Shown here: positions 34,447 through 37,420 of the stretch, piece after piece | Layout: each line of letters begins with the position of its first letter | Position numbering within the stretch: position 1 is the stretch's first letter | Assembly (NCBI GenBank): GCA_026786275.1 | Contig: JAJAYJ010000072.1 | Span: 1 to 37,420, forward strand | Direction of reading: 5' to 3' | Source: Nocardioides sp. | GTDB lineage: Bacteria > Actinomycetota > Actinomycetes > Propionibacteriales > Nocardioidaceae | Length of the DNA stretch: 37,420 nt | Notes under the pieces: model-generated | What the model was told of the DNA's origin: nothing | Databases searched by the model: none | Seen by the model: only the letters and a program-made list of their open reading frames with translations | Made by a program: the position numbers and the translations under genes

Positions 34447-35264
34447 AGAATCTTGGATTCGTTCTCTCGATGTTCGTGGTGGCGGCCACCTTCGTAGGGA
34501 TCGCGTCCGGCGCCCACTCAGCGCCGTCATGCGCATCGGCCGCGTCCTTGAACACGGTGACCTCTCAATGCGTCACTGAAGGACAAGACGTGGATCAAGC
34601 CGTGAGCTCGGTGCCCCAGGGCACGGTCTATGAAAGCCGCATCATCTGCGCCGAGGGCGCCGCCACCGGCCTGTGCACCAACCCGCAGTACTGCGCTGCA
34701 CCACCCGGATCCATCCGCCACACCATCTTCCGGAGCGAGGACGGCGGGCAGACGTTCGTCCAGATCGGCGAGGCCTGTCTGCTGCCCGATCAGGCCCCCG
34801 ATCCCGCAGCCCCCGTCATCACCCCCGACCTCGTAGCCGCGGCGTTCGCCGAGCTCGACTGGCCCCGGTCCGAGCTCACCATCCAGCCGCCAGGCGGACG
34901 CACCCTGGTCAACCTGGCCACGAACTTCCTCACCACCAACACCGCGGCCACCAGTCAGACCGTCCCGCTGCTCGGGCAGCAGGTCGAGATCGAGGCCACC
35001 CCCGCCTCCTGGACCTGGCAGCACGGTGACGGCACCACCCAGACGACCGACCAGCCCGGCACGGCGTACCCCGACCTCACGATCACCCACACCTACCTCG
35101 ACGCCGACACCACCGCCAGCGTCTCGGTCGACACCACCTACACCGGCCGCTACCGGATCAACGCCGGACCCTGGAACGCCATCCCCACCACCCGCACCAT
35201 CACCGGGACCCCCGCGGCGCTCCAGATCGTGCCCGCGACCCCGCAGCTGGTCGGCGCGCAGTGA
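34443..35264 (+). CDS. Secreted protein with PKD-like C-terminal region
   Basis: Signal peptide MKNLGFVLSMFVVAATFVGIASGAHS; ATPASWTWQHGDGTTQTTDQPGTAYPDLTITHTYLDADTTASVSVDTTYTGRYRIN; ATGA overlap with upstream gene. Confidence 0.75.
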   Translation: MKNLGFVLSMFVVAATFVGIASGAHSAPSCASAASLNTVTSQCVTEGQDVDQAVSSVPQGTVYESRIICAEGAATGLCTNPQYCAAPPGSIRHTIFRSEDGGQTFVQIGEACLLPDQAPDPAAPVITPDLVAAAFAELDWPRSELTIQPPGGRTLVNLATNFLTTNTAATSQTVPLLGQQVEIEATPASWTWQHGDGTTQTTDQPGTAYPDLTITHTYLDADTTASVSVDTTYTGRYRINAGPWNAIPTTRTITGTPAALQIVPATPQLVGAQ

Positions 35265-35318
35265 TGGTGATGCTCGACCGGGGACTCAGCGCTCGGGTGG
35301 GGCAGGACGCAACGCACC

Positions 35319-36551
35319 TCACTGCCTCGTGATGAACGCGACCTTCCCGTCACGAAGCGTGGTGGTCCGGTAGGTCGGGTCGTGAGCACGGGCGTGGTGG
35401 CGCGGGCAGAGCAGGCGGCCGGTCGTCACGTCCGTCGTGCCGCCCAGGTGCCACGGGATCTGGTGGTGGGCGTGGCAGAGCCCGGGTGGCCAGTCGCACC
35501 CCTGCGCCGTGCAGCCGCCGTCACGCAGACCGAGGGCGATGCGCTGGGTCTTGGTGTGGAAGCGGGTCTGCCGGCCCAGGTCGAGGACCTGCGACGACGT
35601 GCCGAGGACCGCGGGGATGATCCCGGCCTGGCAGGCGAGTCGACGGGCTTCGGATGCGGTCAGGGACTCGCCGGTGTCGAGCTGGGCGAGCAGGCCGTCG
35701 AGGGGCATGGTGACGACCACGGTGGCGGCGACGCCGCCGGCGTCGGGCAGCCGGTCGGCGGGGTAGCGCTCCACGTAGTGCAGGAACGCCCGGCCCAGCT
35801 TCTCCGCGCTCGGTCGGAGGACGGCGCGGCCCTCGACCGCAGCCTGGTGCTTGGGTGCAGACAGAGCGAGCAGCGCCTTCCTGAGCATCGCACCGTGCAA
35901 CGCGGGCAGGGTGAACCGGCCGTGGACCTTTCCCTGGCCGTCGTCGACCATCGAGAACCGCGCCGCGGCGGCGGCGTCGCGCTCCTGGGACGCCAGGATC
36001 GCGGCCTCGTGGGCCTCACCCACCTCCGGCGCCACGACGGACAGCAGGTGCTGGCCGAGCTTGCGGAGCGCCTTGGCGTCGTGGCTGCGGGCCAGCGTCA
36101 GCAGGTGGGTCTCCGCCTGCTCGAGCACGCCCTGATCCAGACCGGCGGGCAACGCGTCGAGGGCGTCGATGATCACGCCAGCCTGGTCGGCCAGCAGATC
36201 TCCGAGCGCCCACGCGGCCGCCAGCGCCGGGCGTCCTCTCACCCGTGACGCCAGCACGGTCTTGCGGTGCGCCGCCGCCCGGGTCTGCTGCGTCTCGTGC
36301 GCCCACCAGGTCGCGGTCGACGTGGCCCCGTTCAGGTCCTCGACCGCGACGTCCTGGGCGTGCGCGGCCAGGCGCAGCTCGAGCGCCGCCACCCGGGCGG
36401 CGAGCCGTGTCAGTGAGGCCAGCGCGTGCGCGGCCTCCGTCTGGGTCATCGACCAGACCGGCAGGTCGGGCGCCGTGTCGAGCTCGTCGTGCAGCCGGGC
36501 GGCCAACGCCGAGACCGGGTGGCCCCGCGTGGGTGTCGGCGGCTGCGTCAT
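35319..36551 (-). CDS. DUF222/13E12-repeat protein with HNH endonuclease domain
   Basis: DUF222 helices; C-term CTAQGCDWPPGLCHAHHQIPWHLGGTTDVTTGRLLCPRHHARAHD. Confidence 0.92.
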   Translation of the reverse strand: MTQPPTPTRGHPVSALAARLHDELDTAPDLPVWSMTQTEAAHALASLTRLAARVAALELRLAAHAQDVAVEDLNGATSTATWWAHETQQTRAAAHRKTVLASRVRGRPALAAAWALGDLLADQAGVIIDALDALPAGLDQGVLEQAETHLLTLARSHDAKALRKLGQHLLSVVAPEVGEAHEAAILASQERDAAAAARFSMVDDGQGKVHGRFTLPALHGAMLRKALLALSAPKHQAAVEGRAVLRPSAEKLGRAFLHYVERYPADRLPDAGGVAATVVVTMPLDGLLAQLDTGESLTASEARRLACQAGIIPAVLGTSSQVLDLGRQTRFHTKTQRIALGLRDGGCTAQGCDWPPGLCHAHHQIPWHLGGTTDVTTGRLLCPRHHARAHDPTYRTTTLRDGKVAFITRQ

Positions 36552-36617
36552 GACCCCATTCAAGCCGCCGGCGCCGACATTGCGACGCCGACATCAGGGG
36601 TCATCCACAGGGCTCGA

Positions 36618-37346
36618 TCAACCCGCCGCCAGCGCGCGGCTGACCCGCGTCATCGAGGTCACCAGGCCCTCAACGACGCCGCCGGCGAACCGGTCGGCCG
36701 GGCCCGAGACCGACAGCGCGGCTAGGACCAGGCCACCCACCTCGACGGGCACCGCGACGCAGCGGATCCCGGTCTCCTGCTCCTCCTCGTCACCCGCCCA
36801 CCCCTGCCCGACGACCAGATCCAGCTCGCGGTCGAAGGCACCGAGGTCGGTGATGGTGGCCGGGGTCCGCCATGGCAGCCCGGTGCGGCCCAGGACCGCG
36901 AGCGCCTGGTCCCGGGGCAGACCGGCCAGCAGCACCTTGCCCACCGCGGTCGAGTGCGGCTGCACGTGCCGGCCGACCTCGGCGAACATCCGCAGGGTGT
37001 GCGGCGAGGAGACCTGGGCGACGTACACGACCTCGTCGCCCTCGAGGACCGCGAGGTTCGCGGTCTCCCCCGACAGCGACACGAGCTCGACGAGGTGGGG
37101 TCGGGCGCTGCGCGCCAACGAGCGCAGGGCTGCGTCGCTCAGACGGACCGCGGAGCTGCCCATGCTGTACTTGCGGCCCTCGCTGCGACGTACGTAGCCC
37201 CGCGCCTGCATGGTCTGCAGCAACCGGTGCACGGTGCCCTGGGGCAGCCCGGTCCGCTCCGCGATCTCCACGATCCCCAGCGGCTGCGGGGCGGCCGCGA
37301 GGCACTCGAGCAGGTCGAGGGCACGATCCACCGACTGGACGGACCC
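36618..37346 (-). CDS. IclR-family transcriptional regulator (N-terminus compromised by low-complexity sequence)
   Basis: SVQSVDRALDLLECLAAAPQPLGIVEIAERTGLPQGTVHRLLQTMQARGYVRR...; ORF track runs to 37379 into poly-G/poly-A. Confidence 0.9.
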   Translation of the reverse strand, partial: GSVQSVDRALDLLECLAAAPQPLGIVEIAERTGLPQGTVHRLLQTMQARGYVRRSEGRKYSMGSSAVRLSDAALRSLARSARPHLVELVSLSGETANLAVLEGDEVVYVAQVSSPHTLRMFAEVGRHVQPHSTAVGKVLLAGLPRDQALAVLGRTGLPWRTPATITDLGAFDRELDLVVGQGWAGDEEEQETGIRCVAVPVEVGGLVLAALSVSGPADRFAGGVVEGLVTSMTRVSRALAAG

Positions 37347-37420
37347 GGGCGGGGGGGGGGCCGGGGGGGGGGGGCGCAAAAAAAACGCCCCGCGGGGGGG
37401 GGGCCCACCCCGGGCCCGCC
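37347..37420. other. Low-complexity homopolymer terminus, probable assembly/sequencing artefact
   Basis: Runs of G (10-12 nt), A (8 nt) and C near the very end of the window. Confidence 0.8.

Noticed and set aside
1-37420. Search for CRISPR arrays, rRNA, retron/DGR-type repeats or riboswitches
   Set aside because: No regularly spaced direct repeats, rRNA signature or recognisable riboswitch core seen by eye; only short tandem repeats reported above.

Overview
High-GC actinobacterial (Nocardioides-like) chromosomal segment of about 37 kb. Most of it is ordinary, densely packed genes on both strands: transporters, regulators, tmk-holB, an isolated lycopene cyclase, an MMPL transporter, flavohemoprotein, and an mhqO/mhqD-like pair. 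The main accessory signals are: (1) a minus-strand operon of a TusA-like/radical-SAM fusion, a DoxX/DoxD-like membrane protein and a PhnD-PhnC-PhnE(fused) ABC transporter whose binding protein resembles the 'putative selenate' PhnD-like family rather than classical phosphonate binders (18.7-24.4 kb); (2) a small, lower-GC genomic-island scar bounded by a near-perfect 36-bp duplication of the 3' end of tRNA-Thr(CGT) (25.3-29.0 kb), carrying a TAT-exported PHP-domain protein, a nested graveyard of IS3 and IS21 fragments and a degenerate tRNA-Arg remnant; (3) an ATP-grasp (glutathionylspermidine-synthase-like)/DUF350/lipoprotein triad resembling E. coli yjfLMC; (4) an unlisted 44-aa membrane microprotein with a strong Shine-Dalgarno; (5) several palindromic operator candidates and short tandem repeats. 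All product calls come from reading the translations; no database search was run.
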